This document shows positions 22,992-35,359 of a stretch of 64,000 bases of DNA, piece by piece. The first letter of the stretch is position 1; every line of letters starts with the position of its first letter. The notes under the pieces were generated by a model. That model saw only the letters and a list, made by a program, of their open reading frames with translations, was not told the DNA's origin and did no database searches. Location: NCBI GenBank assembly GCA_014904985.1, contig MU128965.1, positions 37,494 through 101,493 of the forward strand, written 5' to 3'. The position numbers and the translations under genes are program-made. This DNA is from Hydnum rufescens UP504 (taxonomy: Eukaryota; Basidiomycota; Agaricomycetes; Cantharellales; Hydnaceae).

Positions 22992-24238
22992 CCAGAACAC
23001 TCTACCCTAACCTGGTCCCAGACTGCTGATGGCAAGTCATATCAGTGGACATGATCATGGAGCTCCCAGAGTCACATGGATTTGACAGCATGAAGATTGT
23101 TATTGACCAACTCTCCAAACAGATTCATGTGATGCCCACAACGACCACTGTGGACTCCACCAGAGTTGCCCATCTTTTCCAAGACAATGTCTGGAGGCAC
23201 CATGGCCTGCCAGAGACCATCATCAGCAATTGGGGCACCACATTCACCTCCAAGTTCATGAAGGAACTCAATTCACTCCTTGGAGTTAAGACCAACTTCT
23301 CCACAGCATTCCACCCTCAGACAGACAGGCAGACAGAGCAAGTCAACCAGGAGATCGAGCAGTACCTCTGGATCTTTGTCAACCACAGACAAAATGATTG
23401 GGCAGACTGGCTCCCTATGGCAGAGTTTGCATACAACAACTGGATTCACTCCTCCACCCAGGAAACCCCATTCTGCCTTGACTCCAGCCAAGACCCTCAC
23501 CTGGGTACTGAACCAGTCTGTCCTGGAGTCATCAAGGCAGCCATGGACTTTGTCACATGGATGCAGAGAACCTCCAAGGAAGCCCAGTCAGCTCTCTGCC
23601 AAGCAGCCAAGGACATGGCTCATCACTATGATGCTCACCGGATGGAAGCTCCAGAGTATGCAGTCAGAGACTCAGTATGGCTGGACACTCACAACATCTC
23701 CATTGACCACCCAGCATGGAAACTCTCAGACAAGTGGTTAGGCCCATACAAGGTAGACAAGGTGATCTCCCACTCTGCTATCTGGCTCAAACTCCCCTCC
23801 TCCATGCAAGTCCACCCAGTGTTCCATGTCTCCAAGCTCTGCCCTTTCTGGCCTGACCCATTATGGATCACATTTCAAATCCTCCACCCCCTCCTATTCT
23901 CTGTGGTGGTGAGGAGGAGGAGTATGAGGTAGAACAGATTGAAAACTCCTGCTATTTCTGAGGCCAACTCCAGTACTTGGTGAAATGGAAAGGTTACCCA
24001 CCCTTGGAGAACCAATGGCTTCCAGAGACCAATCTAGGTAATGCCCCAGAAGTCATTACAGAGTTCCACCATGCTCATCCAGAAGCTCCATGACAGATCA
24101 GCCCCATTGAATTCTCCTCCATTGGGTTCCAGACATGTCCACTCCTAACATAACCCCTTTCAGACCTCCCAGACTGGTCAGCCCACTGAATCCTGCTCCT
24201 CCAGCCAATTGGGACAATCAGCCCTAAGAGGGGGGTGA
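22992..24238 (+). pseudogene. Chromovirus (gypsy) integrase and chromodomain, 5'-truncated
   Basis: From about 23000: ISVDMIMELPESHGFDSMKI, TTFTSKFMKELNSLLGVKTN, STAFHPQTDRQTEQVNQ and FAYNNWIHSSTQETPF (integrase core), then HPVFHVSKLCPF. After a frameshift near 23900 comes a chromodomain with EYEVEQIENSC, LQYLVKWKGYPPLENQW and PEVITEFHHAHPEAP. A TGA before GQLQYLV fits decay of an Arg codon. It abuts gypsy 1 on the left and ends in a purine-rich tract before its LTR. Confidence 0.85.
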
Positions 24239-24849
24239 TGTCAGGGTTTTCCTGTTTCTCTGGTCCACTCCAGATCACTCCAATCCTTGTCCACCCCCTC
24301 CAGTGCAGTCCCTACTTGTCTACTTCACCCAAGTCCAGTTTGGTTCCAGTTTGGTCCTATCCTGATTTCATTTCCCTTTCATTTCCCATTGCTTCCAGTT
24401 CACTCCCTGGCCAAGTTCCTGTTCCTGTCCCTGCCCCTGTTTGCCTCCGCATTCCTACCCCTGCCTGCTTTCCTGTTCCTGTTCCTGTCCCCCTTGTAAC
24501 CATCTCTAGTTGAGCAATCACCCCCAGTAGTATAGTGATCATGTATAAGTAGTCTGGGAGCAAAGTCCAGAGACCTCAGCTTTGGTCTCTCAGGATTTCT
24601 GCTGTTACTCTGGACTACAGGTCAGCCTTCTTGTATTCCTTGTCCATATTACATAATCTCAGGATTTCTGCTGTTACTCCAGACTACAGCTCTGAGTATT
24701 TTCCAGTTGACTTCACCAGCTTAAAGACCACTGTGCTCATTTCTGCCTAGTCCCTTCTGGGCTGCTGGACTGCTCCTCCAACCTCTCCAACCTTCTTATC
24801 TCATTCTTGCCTGGATTCTTATGGACTTAGCTGGACTTACACCAGACTT
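24239..24849 (+). repeat. 3' LTR of the chromovirus, interrupted by KDZ element 2
   Basis: TGTCAGGG family LTR that ends abruptly at ACACCAGACTT. The last 8 bp, CCAGACTT (24842-24849), are the KDZ element 2 target site. The missing LTR 3' part appears, inverted, at 44973-45039. Confidence 0.85.
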
Positions 24850-25639
24850 CAGGCTGGTCAGTCACTTTTGCCCATCATATTAGATATAATGCACATTGCA
24901 TTTATTATATCTAATTAGATGTATTTACTGTGGTCCCCTGGGAGGTGTTTTGGAGGCGGGTATCCTACAGCCAGGGGCCCCTGGGGGCCCCAAGAGACTT
25001 TTAGGGGCCCCAAAATGGCCTTGGGACTGCCTCCAAAGACCTTGTTCTAATAATGGATATTTTCTAAGTTCACTGGCACAAGGGGAGGGGCCCCAATTAT
25101 TATTCAAAATTATGTAAGTATAAATCTCTATGAGTCAATACTGGAGTCCCAGTCACTACTTCCTGCATCGGAGGCCCCATCATCTGAGCACTGCTGACAG
25201 ATTAGATCTGAAGCAGCAAGGATATCCATATCTGCCAGAACAGGAGCAGGCTCCAGTTCTAGATCTTCATCATCATCAGAACTATCAACATCGCTCTCAA
25301 TGCCATTGGAATCTAGTTTCCTGGGCCTATCAGACTGCTGTGGTCTTGCATGGGCTGGAGCCTGTATCTGTTCTGCCAAAAGTCCTACACTGTGCAACAA
25401 TGGGTGTCGAGCTGGCAATGATGGAGCCATGGCATCAGATATGACCAAAGCATCCAGTGATCGCCCCCAAGTCTGGCCAAGATTGCAAACAACTCGAAGA
25501 CGTTCCAAGAGGAAGAATTTCACGTCTGAGTCTTAGATTCAAAGCATTCATTAGAAGAATTGGCCAAACTAAGAAGAAAGATATCATACCTGTAGAAGAA
25601 TTCAATAGAGGCATCATTGCAGCTGATTCCTCATCAAAC

Positions 25640-26279
25640 CAATGTTCGAGAGAATGTCTTTCTCTCCAACAAAGCTCGAGTTCATCCTGACAGATATAAA
25701 GGACAATGCGGAACTTCTTGACCAGTTAAGTCATACCATTGCCAATCACAACCTTCAAATGGATTCTCTCATGCCACCCCTCTCTCTTCTTTTGGCAACC
25801 CTACATCAATGAGAAGCCAACCTCAAGGCAAAAGCCAAGGACCTCAACAGATGTGACCTCAAACTCTTACAACATGAGCAGTGTGTAACCAATTGGCACA
25901 ATCAGTTACTCTATCCATCTACATATCACCACATTACCCAAGTTGACTGTCTCACTAAAATCTTTATCCAAGCAGCAGATATCATGTGACAACAGCATCG
26001 CTTAGACACCCCATATACAGCATTCATCCTTCATCACCACATTGCTCCCACACTCACAAAGCTAGCTGAATCCCTCTGTGCTCCACATGATCTCGCCCCT
26101 TCCATCTTGACCAATGACCGAGCCATCGAATATTACAAGAAATATGTGCATGACATTCAGTATGACCTAAAGGACGATGAATGGGCCAAATTTAAGGACA
26201 CCCCAACTGTGTATGAACTAATGGAACTTGCATCCAACCCAGTGACTGACAAATCGGATGACAACACAAATGGTTGGTA
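25640..26279 (+). pseudogene. Gag-like fragment in the last KDZ intron
   Basis: A plus-strand frame with two stops reads MSFSPTKLEFILTDIKDNAE, MDSLMPPLSLLLATLHQ, STYHHITQVDCLTKIFIQAA, APTLTKLAESLCAPHDLAP and DDEWAKFKDTPTVYELMELA. I do not recognise it securely; composition and helical pattern resemble an N-terminal retroelement gag. It sits between the last two KDZ exons and explains the roughly 1-kb intron. Confidence 0.4.
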
Positions 26280-26560
26280 GCCCTACATTATGACTCATCC
26301 TTGTCTTGTGGTACCATATGTCTCACCCAATACAGTCCTCCATCCTCTCTCCTTCGTCCCCTATCCTCTCCCCTTCTTCCATCCTCTTCCTCTCTCTCAT
26401 TAAAAACAAAAGAAATATGTGCTCACCCCAATGTACCATCTCTCTCACCTGAAGGAAAAACCCCTCCTTTGCCCTTCTTCCTCTCCATGTAAAACTATGT
26501 TGCCTGTTGGCAAAACAATGTCCATTTCTCCTGACTCTCATTTCTTTCAAAGTCTGAAAG
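26280..26560. other. Pyrimidine-rich intronic sequence
   Basis: C/T-rich sequence (CCTCTCCCCTTCTTCCATCC and similar) between the gag-like fragment and the penultimate KDZ exon. No coding signal. Confidence 0.5.
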
Positions 26561-29194
26561 CCTTTATGTCACTTGAATCTTTTTCTTAAAACTGACCTCA
26601 CCTGGCAATGTGAACTTGTCATGGACAAGTCGTATTCCATTTTGAACCATTTCATCACCCAGCCAAGGCGGAACATCACCGTCGAACTCATCATCAGCAA
26701 GACTGATGTCCTGCCAAATGTCATTATCAACATCCAGGCTGAAGAGCCCTTTCATATCGATAGATGGTGGAATGAGAGCATTTCGAGGGATACCTTGATG
26801 ACCACAAAGCTTCTTCATACTTTCTCGGTGTTTATTGTACTCTGCAACAAGACCCTTGACGGATTGATAATGGCACTTGATTGCTCTGCTGGTGTGCTGC
26901 AGGGTACTATGGTCTGTAACACAATCAGATTTGCCAGTGAGCACAAGCAAATAGTGAAATAATAGATTATGAGTACACACCTACAGCCTTGATTCGAAAA
27001 GCACCAGTGAGATTATGAGTTTCAAAATTTTTCTTGCACACCCTTGCGATAATCCGAGCTTTGAGGGCACACATGTTCAGCTGATGTTCAAACCATGCAT
27101 GGTGTTTCATTTTTTGCAGTTGCTTGAATGAGACTGGATCACCAAGCTGCAACATTGCCGTCATATCCTCATCTTGTTTTGATAAATGTGAGATGACTTT
27201 CTCTTGCTCAGCAATTGCGGACATTATCTCACCAATCTCATTCCTACTGGAAATGCTGTCCACCACTGGGGCAGCAACAAGCTGTTGCTGGAGAGCTCTG
27301 ACCAAATCACGAGCCACATTAATGTGTTGACACACAGCAAGGATCTTCTCAACAGCATGGAAACCCTTTTTCTTGGATTGTCATTCCAAAGGTCAGCTTT
27401 GATATGCTCGTTGTTCTTCAAATTGTGCTTGAAGGTACTCGTCACTGTAGATAATTGCTGACCTCTTCTGCTGAGCAAGAAAAAGATGTTCCATCATTGA
27501 CTTCACACATCTCTCCAACCAGATTCCAGCCTGGGACAACTTAACATCATCTAGGTGTTCAATTTGGAGATCAAGGATGAACAACCGATGATGATATCCG
27601 GAAACATGCAGGTTGGGAATAAGACGCTGAAGGTCACTCCACAGATGCTCACAACCCTCACCATCCGTCAGCCCCCAGACATCCCCCTTCTGAGGATGAT
27701 ACCATAGCTGGCACACCCATTGATGACTGTATGCATGAAAAACACTGATGGCAAATATGATGCGTGGCATCCACTGTGGCAGAAGATCCCATTTGAGAGC
27801 ACTGCGGTGGATCTGGTAGCCAATGTCATACAGGATACCAACTCGCCAATGCTCAGGAAGCTCAGCCATGACCACATCGATAAGGGTGAAGGCATAGAAC
27901 TGCTGTTCACCAGGAGTCCACATACTGGCATAGACAATCACATGATCATGTCAGCAGACCACAGCTATCACTCCAGTGTTGGAGAAATGGTCCCCAGGTG
28001 TCTTTATTCTGTTTCCATCGGCTGCCACAAAGGACTCACCACAGGAATCAAGAGACGAATTGGGGACTTGTAGCCCTGGTTCGATTGCGTCTCCATGATC
28101 ATCATGAGGTGCATACTTGCCTTTGTTAGATCGTCTTGGGGCTTTGGCATTATTGCCTTCATGTTGCATGGAGTGTGCAGCCTCAACTCTCACTTTCCAA
28201 GCTTCCAGGAAACTGTGGGGTACTTCACGTGTTCCTGGTGCAACAATGCGAGGATATTGGACACCAGGTTGTTTCTTGTGGCCTGGACGTCAGTCATAGT
28301 CCTTGTTTCGGTGCAAAGCAAAGCAAGCATCAATGCATATGAAGAGTTCAGGGCTACAAAGGGTGCTTCATAAGTAAGAGTTAAGAACTATGTAGACATT
28401 ACTTACAGCTTGCTTCCTGTGGTCTGACCACCAGCTCCAGCACATAATGGGCATTGAGAACGAATATAATCAGATGGAGTAAGACAAGGATTACAAGGGG
28501 GTCCAGGTTTGGGACATCAGTACTTGGCAAATCACCATGAGAAACAGTGGGCACACTCTGAGAAGCAGTGGGCTTGTGAATAGTGAGGCTGTCGCTGCTC
28601 AGGGCACTGACATACAGCCAGTGTGTGATAGGGGTGATCACATCAATCTTTGGTAAAGGTATCACTTCAGACATGACAGCCTCTCATTCGATGGGGTCTC
28701 AGGATAGGACTTCCTGACGGGCAATGCCTATTTGCTTGTCCATTTCAGCATTGACAACTTGTATCAGAACTTGATACTGGTGCAGTGCAGTCCCAAATAT
28801 CCAACGGAATGAGTCTTTTGCATCGAATACATGTCCTCTCTTTGACAAGAACATTGTGAGAGCATCACACCATGTGGCTTCATTCAGAGCGAGATGGATG
28901 AATAGTGTCACAGTGAATTCCAGCATTTCCAGGCTGATTGCAAGGGCTGGATAAACAGGTGAGCAAGGAAATAGTCCTTGCTTTACTAGTTGAACTGGAG
29001 CACTCGCAGTTGTACATCGACACACAGCTTAGGGCGACTACTATGACCCCTTGAAGGTCCAATTTTAATGTATGAAACCCCCCCCTTGAAGGGTATGTTG
29101 GTAGCAGGTTATCACCTGCTATTCCTGGATGCTACAGAATGACATTCTGTACCACCTGCTATGGTGGATTAATAGTACCTACTATCAAATCCTG

Positions 29195-30235
29195 TTCACC
29201 TACTATGAAATGCATATCACCTGCTATGAAATGCATATCACCTACTATGGAATTGATATCACCTACTATAGAATCACCTGCTATGGAATGCATATCACCT
29301 GCTATGGAATGCATATCACCCTGCTAGGAATGATATCACTGCTGTGGAATGCATATTCACTGCTATGGAATGCATATCACCTCTGGACATGTAGGAATCA
29401 TATCACCTGCTATGGATGCATATCACCTGCTATGGAATGCATATCACCTGCTAGGAATCCATATCACTGCTATGGATTCCATATCACCTGCTAGGAATCC
29501 ATATCACCTGCTATGGATTCCATAGCAGCTGCTAATGGAATCCATATCACCTGCTGTGGAATCCATATCAGCTGCTAAGAATCCATATCACCTGCTAGGA
29601 ATCCATATCACTTGCTATGGACTCCATATCCAGCTGCTAGGACTCCATATCAGCTGCTAGGAACTCCATATCACCTGCTAGGAACTCCATATCACCTGCT
29701 ATGGACTCCATATCAGCTGCTAGGAACTCCATATCACCTGCTAGGGAATCATATCACCTGCTATGGATTCCATATCACCTGCTAGGGATTCCATATCACC
29801 TGCTATGGATTCCATATCACCTGCTAGGGATTCCATATCACCTGCTATGGATTCCATATCACCTGCTATGGATTCCATATCACCTGCTAGGAATCCATAT
29901 CACCTGCTATGAATTCCATAGGAGCTGCTATGGAATGCATATCACCTGCTATGGATCAAATCTGCTATGGATGCATCCTGCTAGAGATGCATATCACCTG
30001 GTAGGAAATCATAACCTGTATGGATTCTAGCGCTGCTGTGGATGATATCACCTTATGGAATGCATAGCACTGCTATGGAATGCATATACTTGTAGGAATC
30101 CATATCCCTGCTAGGAATCCAATATCACTGCTGGAATGCATATCACCTGCCTAGGTCTATCCTGCTAAGGAAATCCATGCATCACTGCTATGGATTATAG
30201 CAGCTGCTATGGATGCATATCCTGCTAGATCATAT
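29195..30235. repeat. 21-bp repeat array, left arm of E1
   Basis: Degenerate units containing CACCTGCTATGGA and CATATCACCTGCTA, with many 1-2-bp indels. It is the mirror of the right-arm array, which is much cleaner. Confidence 0.85.
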
Positions 30236-30629
30236 CACCTACTATGAAGATATATCTACTACAGCATGATATATACAGTGCTTTGTAATTTCTAATATGG
30301 CATAATGGCCACATTACATAACAAATTATAAATGTGGATGACTAATATATTCTTATAATAAATTACTAATTTGGCTATTACCTAATCTGGCTATTACCTA
30401 ATCTGGCTATTACCTAGTCTGGTATTACCTAATTTGGCTATTACCTAATTTAATTATCACCTAATTATGGAATTTAATAATTAGTTAAGCTTACTTTGAG
30501 TCGCTGGGCACTTTCAGCCAGTTACCCACCACAGGGAAGATGGGGGGGCTGGCTCTGAAGTTGAGGGGGGACCTGAGGGGGCACTAAGAGGGTGAGGAGG
30601 CATCTAGGAGTCAGTCAAGTGGGGGGGGG

Positions 30630-30727
30630 CTGTATTGGGGAGACAATAGTCACTAAAAAAATATCAAGAGTCATGCAAAAAGAGCAGCCAGAGGCTGCTC
30701 TTTTTGCACCAAGCAATCACAACATAC
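30630..30727 (-). other. Hairpin intron in E1 left arm (98 bp)
   Basis: Minus-strand donor AAG/GTATGT at 30727, acceptor AATACAG at 30630. The interior hairpin (30674-30708) pairs TGCAAAAAGAGCAGCC with GGCTGCTCTTTTTGCA. The preceding exon ends in a palindrome around CCAGT/ACTGG. Confidence 0.65.
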
Positions 30728-31181
30728 CTTATCACCACACCCAGTCTCTACTGGGGTGGGGTGGCTTCTCCTGGGCTCTCAGTAGGGGATGAGGTTGAGT
30801 TGGGTCAAGTTGATAAAAAAAAACTTTCAGCTCTTGCGGAAAATTGAATCTGCGACTCAACACTGGCAATTGCCTGGTTCCAACAGCATATGATGTGCGG
30901 GTCAATACCACATAGCACAATGCAGTAAATAAATAAATAAAACAGTATATAATATCTATACTGTTTTATTTATTTATTTACTGCATTGTGCTATGTGGTA
31001 TTGACCCGCACATCATATGCTGTTGGAACCAGGCAATTGCTGGTGTTGAGTCGCAGATTCAATTTTCCGGCAAGAGCCGAAAGTTTTTTTTTTATCAACT
31101 TGACCCAACTCGACCCTCATCCCTACTGAGAGCCCAGGAGAAGCCACCCCACCCCAGTAGAGACTGGGGTGTGGTGATAAG

Positions 31182-31278
31182 GTATGTTGTGATTGCTTGG
31201 TGCAAAAAGAGCAGCTCTGGCTGCTCTTTTTGCATGACTCTTGATATTTTTTTAGTGACTATTGTCTCCCCAATACAG
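31182..31278 (+). other. Hairpin intron in E1 right arm (97 bp)
   Basis: Mirror of the left-arm intron: donor AAG/GTATGT, acceptor AATACAG. The hairpin TGCAAAAAGAGCAGC / GCTGCTCTTTTTGCA is at 31201-31234. The exon before it ends ACCCCAGTAGAGACTGGGGT, a perfect hairpin. Confidence 0.65.
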
Positions 31279-31724
31279 CCCCCCCCACTTGACTGACTCC
31301 TAGATGCCTCCTCACCCTCTTAGTGCCCCCTCAGGTCCCCCCTCAACTTCAGAGCCAGCCCCCCCATCTTCCCTGTGGTGGGTAACTGGGCTGAAAGTGC
31401 CAGCGACTCAAAGTAAGCTTACCTAATTATTAAATTCCATAATTAGGTGATAATTAAATTAGGTAATAGCCAAATTAGGTAATAGCCAGACTAGGTAATA
31501 GCCAGATTAGGTAATAGCAGATTAGGTAATAGCCAGATTAGGTAATAGCTAGATTAAGCAATAGCCAGATTAGGTAATAGCCAGATTAGGTAATAGCCAA
31601 ATTAGGTAATGTTTATATAATGAAGTATATTATGTCATCCATACATTATATAATTGGGTATTATGTAATTGTGTGCCATATTAGGAATGATTACAAAGCA
31701 CTGGTAAGGATATATCATGTCTGT

Positions 31725-32815
31725 AGTAGGTGATATGGATTTCCTAGCAGGTGATATGCATCCATAGCAGGTGATATGCATTCCATAGCAGCTGCTATGG
31801 AATCCATAGCAGGTGATATGCATTCCATAGCAGCTGCTATGGAATCCATAGCAGGTGATATGGATTTCCTAGCAGGTGATATGGATTTCCTAGCAGGTGA
31901 TATGGATTCCATAGCAGGTGCTATGCATTCCATAGCAGGTGATATGCATTCCATAGCAGCTGCTATGGAATCCATAGCAGGTGATATGGATTTCCTAGCA
32001 AGTGATATGCATTCCATAGCAGGTGCTATGCATTCCATAGCAGGTGATATGCATTCCATAGCAGCTGCTATGGAATCCATAGCAGGTGATATGGATTTCC
32101 TACCAGGTGATATGCATTCCATAGCAGGTGATTTGGATTCCATAGCAGGTGATATGCATTCCATAGCAGGTGATATGCATTCCATAGCAGCTGCTATGGA
32201 ATCCATAGCAGGTGATATGGATTTCCTAGCAGGTGATATGGAATCCCTAGCAGGTGATATGGATTTCCTAGCAGGTGATATGGAATCCCTAGCAGGTGAT
32301 ATGGATTTCCTAGCAGGTGATATGGAATCCCTAGCAGGTGATATGGAATCCCTAGCAGGTGATATGGAATCCCTAGCAGGTGATATGGATTCTGTAGCAG
32401 CTGATATGGATTCCACAGCAGGTGATATGGATTCCATAGCAGCTGCTATGGAATCCATAGCAGGTGATATGGATTTCCTAGCAGGTGATATGGAATCCAT
32501 AGCAGGTGATATGGATATTCCTAGCAGGTGATATGAAATCCATAGCAGGTGATATGCATTCCATAGCAGGTGATATGCATTCCATAGCAGGTGATATGCA
32601 TTCCATAGCAGGTGATATGCATTCCATAGCAGGTGATATGCATTCCATAGCAGGTGATATGCATTCCATAGCAGGTGATATGCATTCCATAGCAGGTGGT
32701 AGGGATTCTATAGTAGGTGATATCAATTCCATAGTAGGTGATATGCATTTCATAGCAGGTGATATGCATTTCATAGTAGGTGAACAGGATTTGATAGTAG
32801 GTACTATTAATCCAC
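31725..32815. repeat. 21-bp repeat array, right arm of E1
   Basis: About 52 units of 21 bp with core AGCAGGTGATATG followed by CATTCC, GATTCC or AATCC variants. Interspersed GCAGCTGC palindromes add local symmetry. Units vary by substitution, not length. Confidence 0.9.
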
Positions 32816-33825
32816 CATAGCAGGTGGTACAGAATGTCATTCTGTAGCATCCAGGAATAGCAGGTGATAACCTGCTACCAACATACCCTTCAAGGGGGGG
32901 GTTTCACACATTAAAATTGGCCCTTGAAGGGTATTTGTAGTTGCCCTGTTATGTCGACACATGCGTAACTCAATGCTACCAAGACCTATGGAAGTCTGTC
33001 TGTTAGTTAGAATCTAACCATGATATTAAGGCAAAACTACATACGATCCATGTAAACAGTAGTAACCACCTTAAATACTGCAGGGCCACCACATGAACAC
33101 TTGACTGACACATGATCTATGTGAGATTGGCCCCACTTCGACTGGCATATGTACTGCATATATGGACGAATTAAGGAGGGGATAATCTTGTGATCCCACC
33201 TCTGTGCTGTGGCAGCCCAGTGACATGCATGACAAGACAGCACCTGCTCCACTGAGAAGTGATCTAAACCTCTGGCGTATGTTGGATATTGTACAGAAAA
33301 CGGGCATTCCACAGCTTCTGGCAATGGAGCCTCATGATGAGGGGTACTATCACCACCTACTGCAGTAGAAAACAGCGATGTGTGGCATTCCTTGTCATGG
33401 AGATTGATGGATGACATGGCAGATGATACAGGTCGATGATAATGGGGTGCTGAGATTGCTGGTCGTGCAGGCCGGTTAACAGCCTTATGCACTGGCACAA
33501 TGGTAACAAATGTGCCAGTCTCCTTGTCCAACTTCCACACAGAAAAAGTTGCAATCAGTGCTAGTTTCTTAGGGCCTTTACGACCTGTCAAACTTGAGGG
33601 CTCCTGCAGAAGAATTGTTTTGGGAGCCACCGATTTCTTTGAGATCCCACAATGGGCACATCTGGGAGGTTTTGGACAAGTATTGGCCACATCCTGGAAC
33701 AAGGCCACGCCTGCCTTGAAGGCATTTGTATATGTGGAGGAGGGGTCAGTCATACTGTCTTGTGGTGGACTGGACCCCCATTTTCTCTTTCTCAAGCCAC
33801 TGGTATTTGGGTCATGGGTTGACAT

Positions 33826-34200
33826 ATTCTCACTAAGAGAAGATTGTGAGGTGAATTTCACTGAGGGCTGCGTAGAGCAGAGATATGCACAGGATAAAAC
33901 AGTTGTGGAGATAATAGTTAACACTGTTACACCTCACTTGACCTGGGGCACACAGACCAACAGAATGCAAGCCCACAGATGAGCACAATGAGCTGTGAGT
34001 GTCGACGAAGTGTGCTGATGGGATGCACCAATGGGATATGCTACCAGAGAGCAATAAGGTGATATCCAATAGCACCTCCTGCTGACAGAAAGCCACGACA
34101 CGAAGTGTAGCCTGACATCTAGCTTGAAGTTGCAATGGAGCAAATGCCAAAACACAATGGAAGAACCATGGGACCCGGAAAGTGATAGGATGAGATTATG
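33826..34200. other. Spacer between the Ulp1-domain and KDZ genes
   Basis: Open frames here are unconvincing. It lies between the apparent 3' end of one minus-strand gene and the KDZ ATG at 33825, so the KDZ promoter is probably here. Confidence 0.35.
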
Positions 34201-35359
34201 AGTCCTGCCGACAGATGGAGCTGTTCAACTCCTCGGATTCTGCCAATGAGGGGTACCAAACAAGTAATAATAACATTGTTGCAGAGAACAAACGATGTAG
34301 GAACAAGCAACATAGATAAAAAAAAAACCCATATGTCAAGGCAGCTCAACGACCAGATGCCATTTCATATTGGATTTAATCCCAAAAGTCTCTGAGACTC
34401 CAAACTCTTCAGTGTACCCAAACCAATCCAAAAACCTGACCAGCTCATTGCGAAGAACCACATGTGAGGAGAGAGTCTGGTCTTAAATGTTGCAGGCTTT
34501 CTTGACCAGAAGGCATGAAGCAGCATCATAAACTGTCGAATCCTGAGACTGATAGAGTCGGGGCCTTCATTCTGCTCTTGGAGGGTAATATGCATCTCAA
34601 AATCATCGGTGGTGAAGGAACATGTGGCCATTTTGTGTACATTGCCAGGCGATAGTTGGGGGGAAGAGGGTGGAGGTCATGCTCAAGAAATTGGGCCCCA
34701 TCTGTGCTGAGTCGATGTGAATACTGGGTGCAACAGTAAGTAAGGCATCCCGTTCCTCCAGTGACCATGCTCAATCATACACCACAGAGGCATAATGCAA
34801 GTCCATAGCCTTGCACCCAATTCCAGCATAATCAACATTGGGGAGTGTGATAAACTCAACACCTAGATAATTTTGCGCCTTGGCTATTGCATGAATATTC
34901 TCCAAGGCACTTTGTGCCCATATCTGGTCCTTAAAATAGATGAACATCTTGTACACAATATGTCCTTGACTCTTTGACTGTTTTTTGTTGGCACGAGAGC
35001 AACTCATTGCCAATGCACCCATCGGATGGAATTCTTCCAAGGCCTCCCACTCATATAGGCGAGCATTCTGTCCTTCAGCTTCATCAACCTGCCATTTGTT
35101 GATGGCAACAACATACCATGTCCCCAAAGCAGGGATGGAAGCCATGGCAGCAGGGGAAACAGCAGGAAAGGCAACAGGAGCAGGAGGAATAACTGAAGAG
35201 GGGGGGCAATTGCAGTGGGGGGGCAACTGCAGTGATGGGGGCAATGGGTGTGGGAGGGGTGATGGACGCAGGAGGGGTAACCCAACGGGGGAGGCAACTG
35301 CAGCAGTGAGGGCAGCTACAGCAGGTGGGGCAACTGGAGCAGGAGGGGCGACAGGAACA

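Larger units (their letters stand above)
29025..32953. mobile_element. E1: palindromic non-autonomous element inserted in the KDZ 2 transposase
   Basis: 3,929 bp flanked by the exact 8-bp direct repeat TCGACACA (29017-29024 and 32954-32961). Ends are CAGCTTAGGGCGACTAC and, inverted, CATAACAGGGCAACTAC; the inverted repeats continue for over 100 bp. The whole element is an inverted repeat centred near 30953: terminal repeat, 21-bp array, about 16-bp repeats (GGTAATAGCCAGATTA), exon-intron module, AT-rich centre, then the mirror image. The ends match the KDZ element 1 terminus. No transposase is encoded, so it probably relies on a KDZ enzyme. Confidence 0.9.
25128..33825 (-). pseudogene. KDZ transposase with CxC1 cluster (KDZ element 2), interrupted by E1
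   Basis: Starts at the ATG at 33825. Order: CAHCGISKKS, then CxC1 with CSCGGPAVFKVVTTVYMDR, an intron, and (across E1) ELRMCRCTTASAPVQLVKQG. Next come SQCPLC (about 28450), CIDACFALHRNKD (about 28310-28345), core TGVIAVVC-stop-HD, TPGEQQFYAFTLI, ILYDIGYQIHRS (about 27820), VFHAYSHQWVC, LTDGEGCEHLW, then the C-terminal exons and an acidic tail SDWDSSIDS. The layout and first intron match KDZ element 1. E1 (29025-32953) splits the CxC1 cluster. TGA codons replace Arg in the CRHD motif (27954-27952) and after DYD (about 28295), so the gene is dead. Its last intron is enlarged by a gag-like fragment. Confidence 0.85.

Noticed and set aside
31715..32531. Open frames of about 250-260 codons on both strands in E1
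   Set aside because: Same artefact of the 21-bp array.
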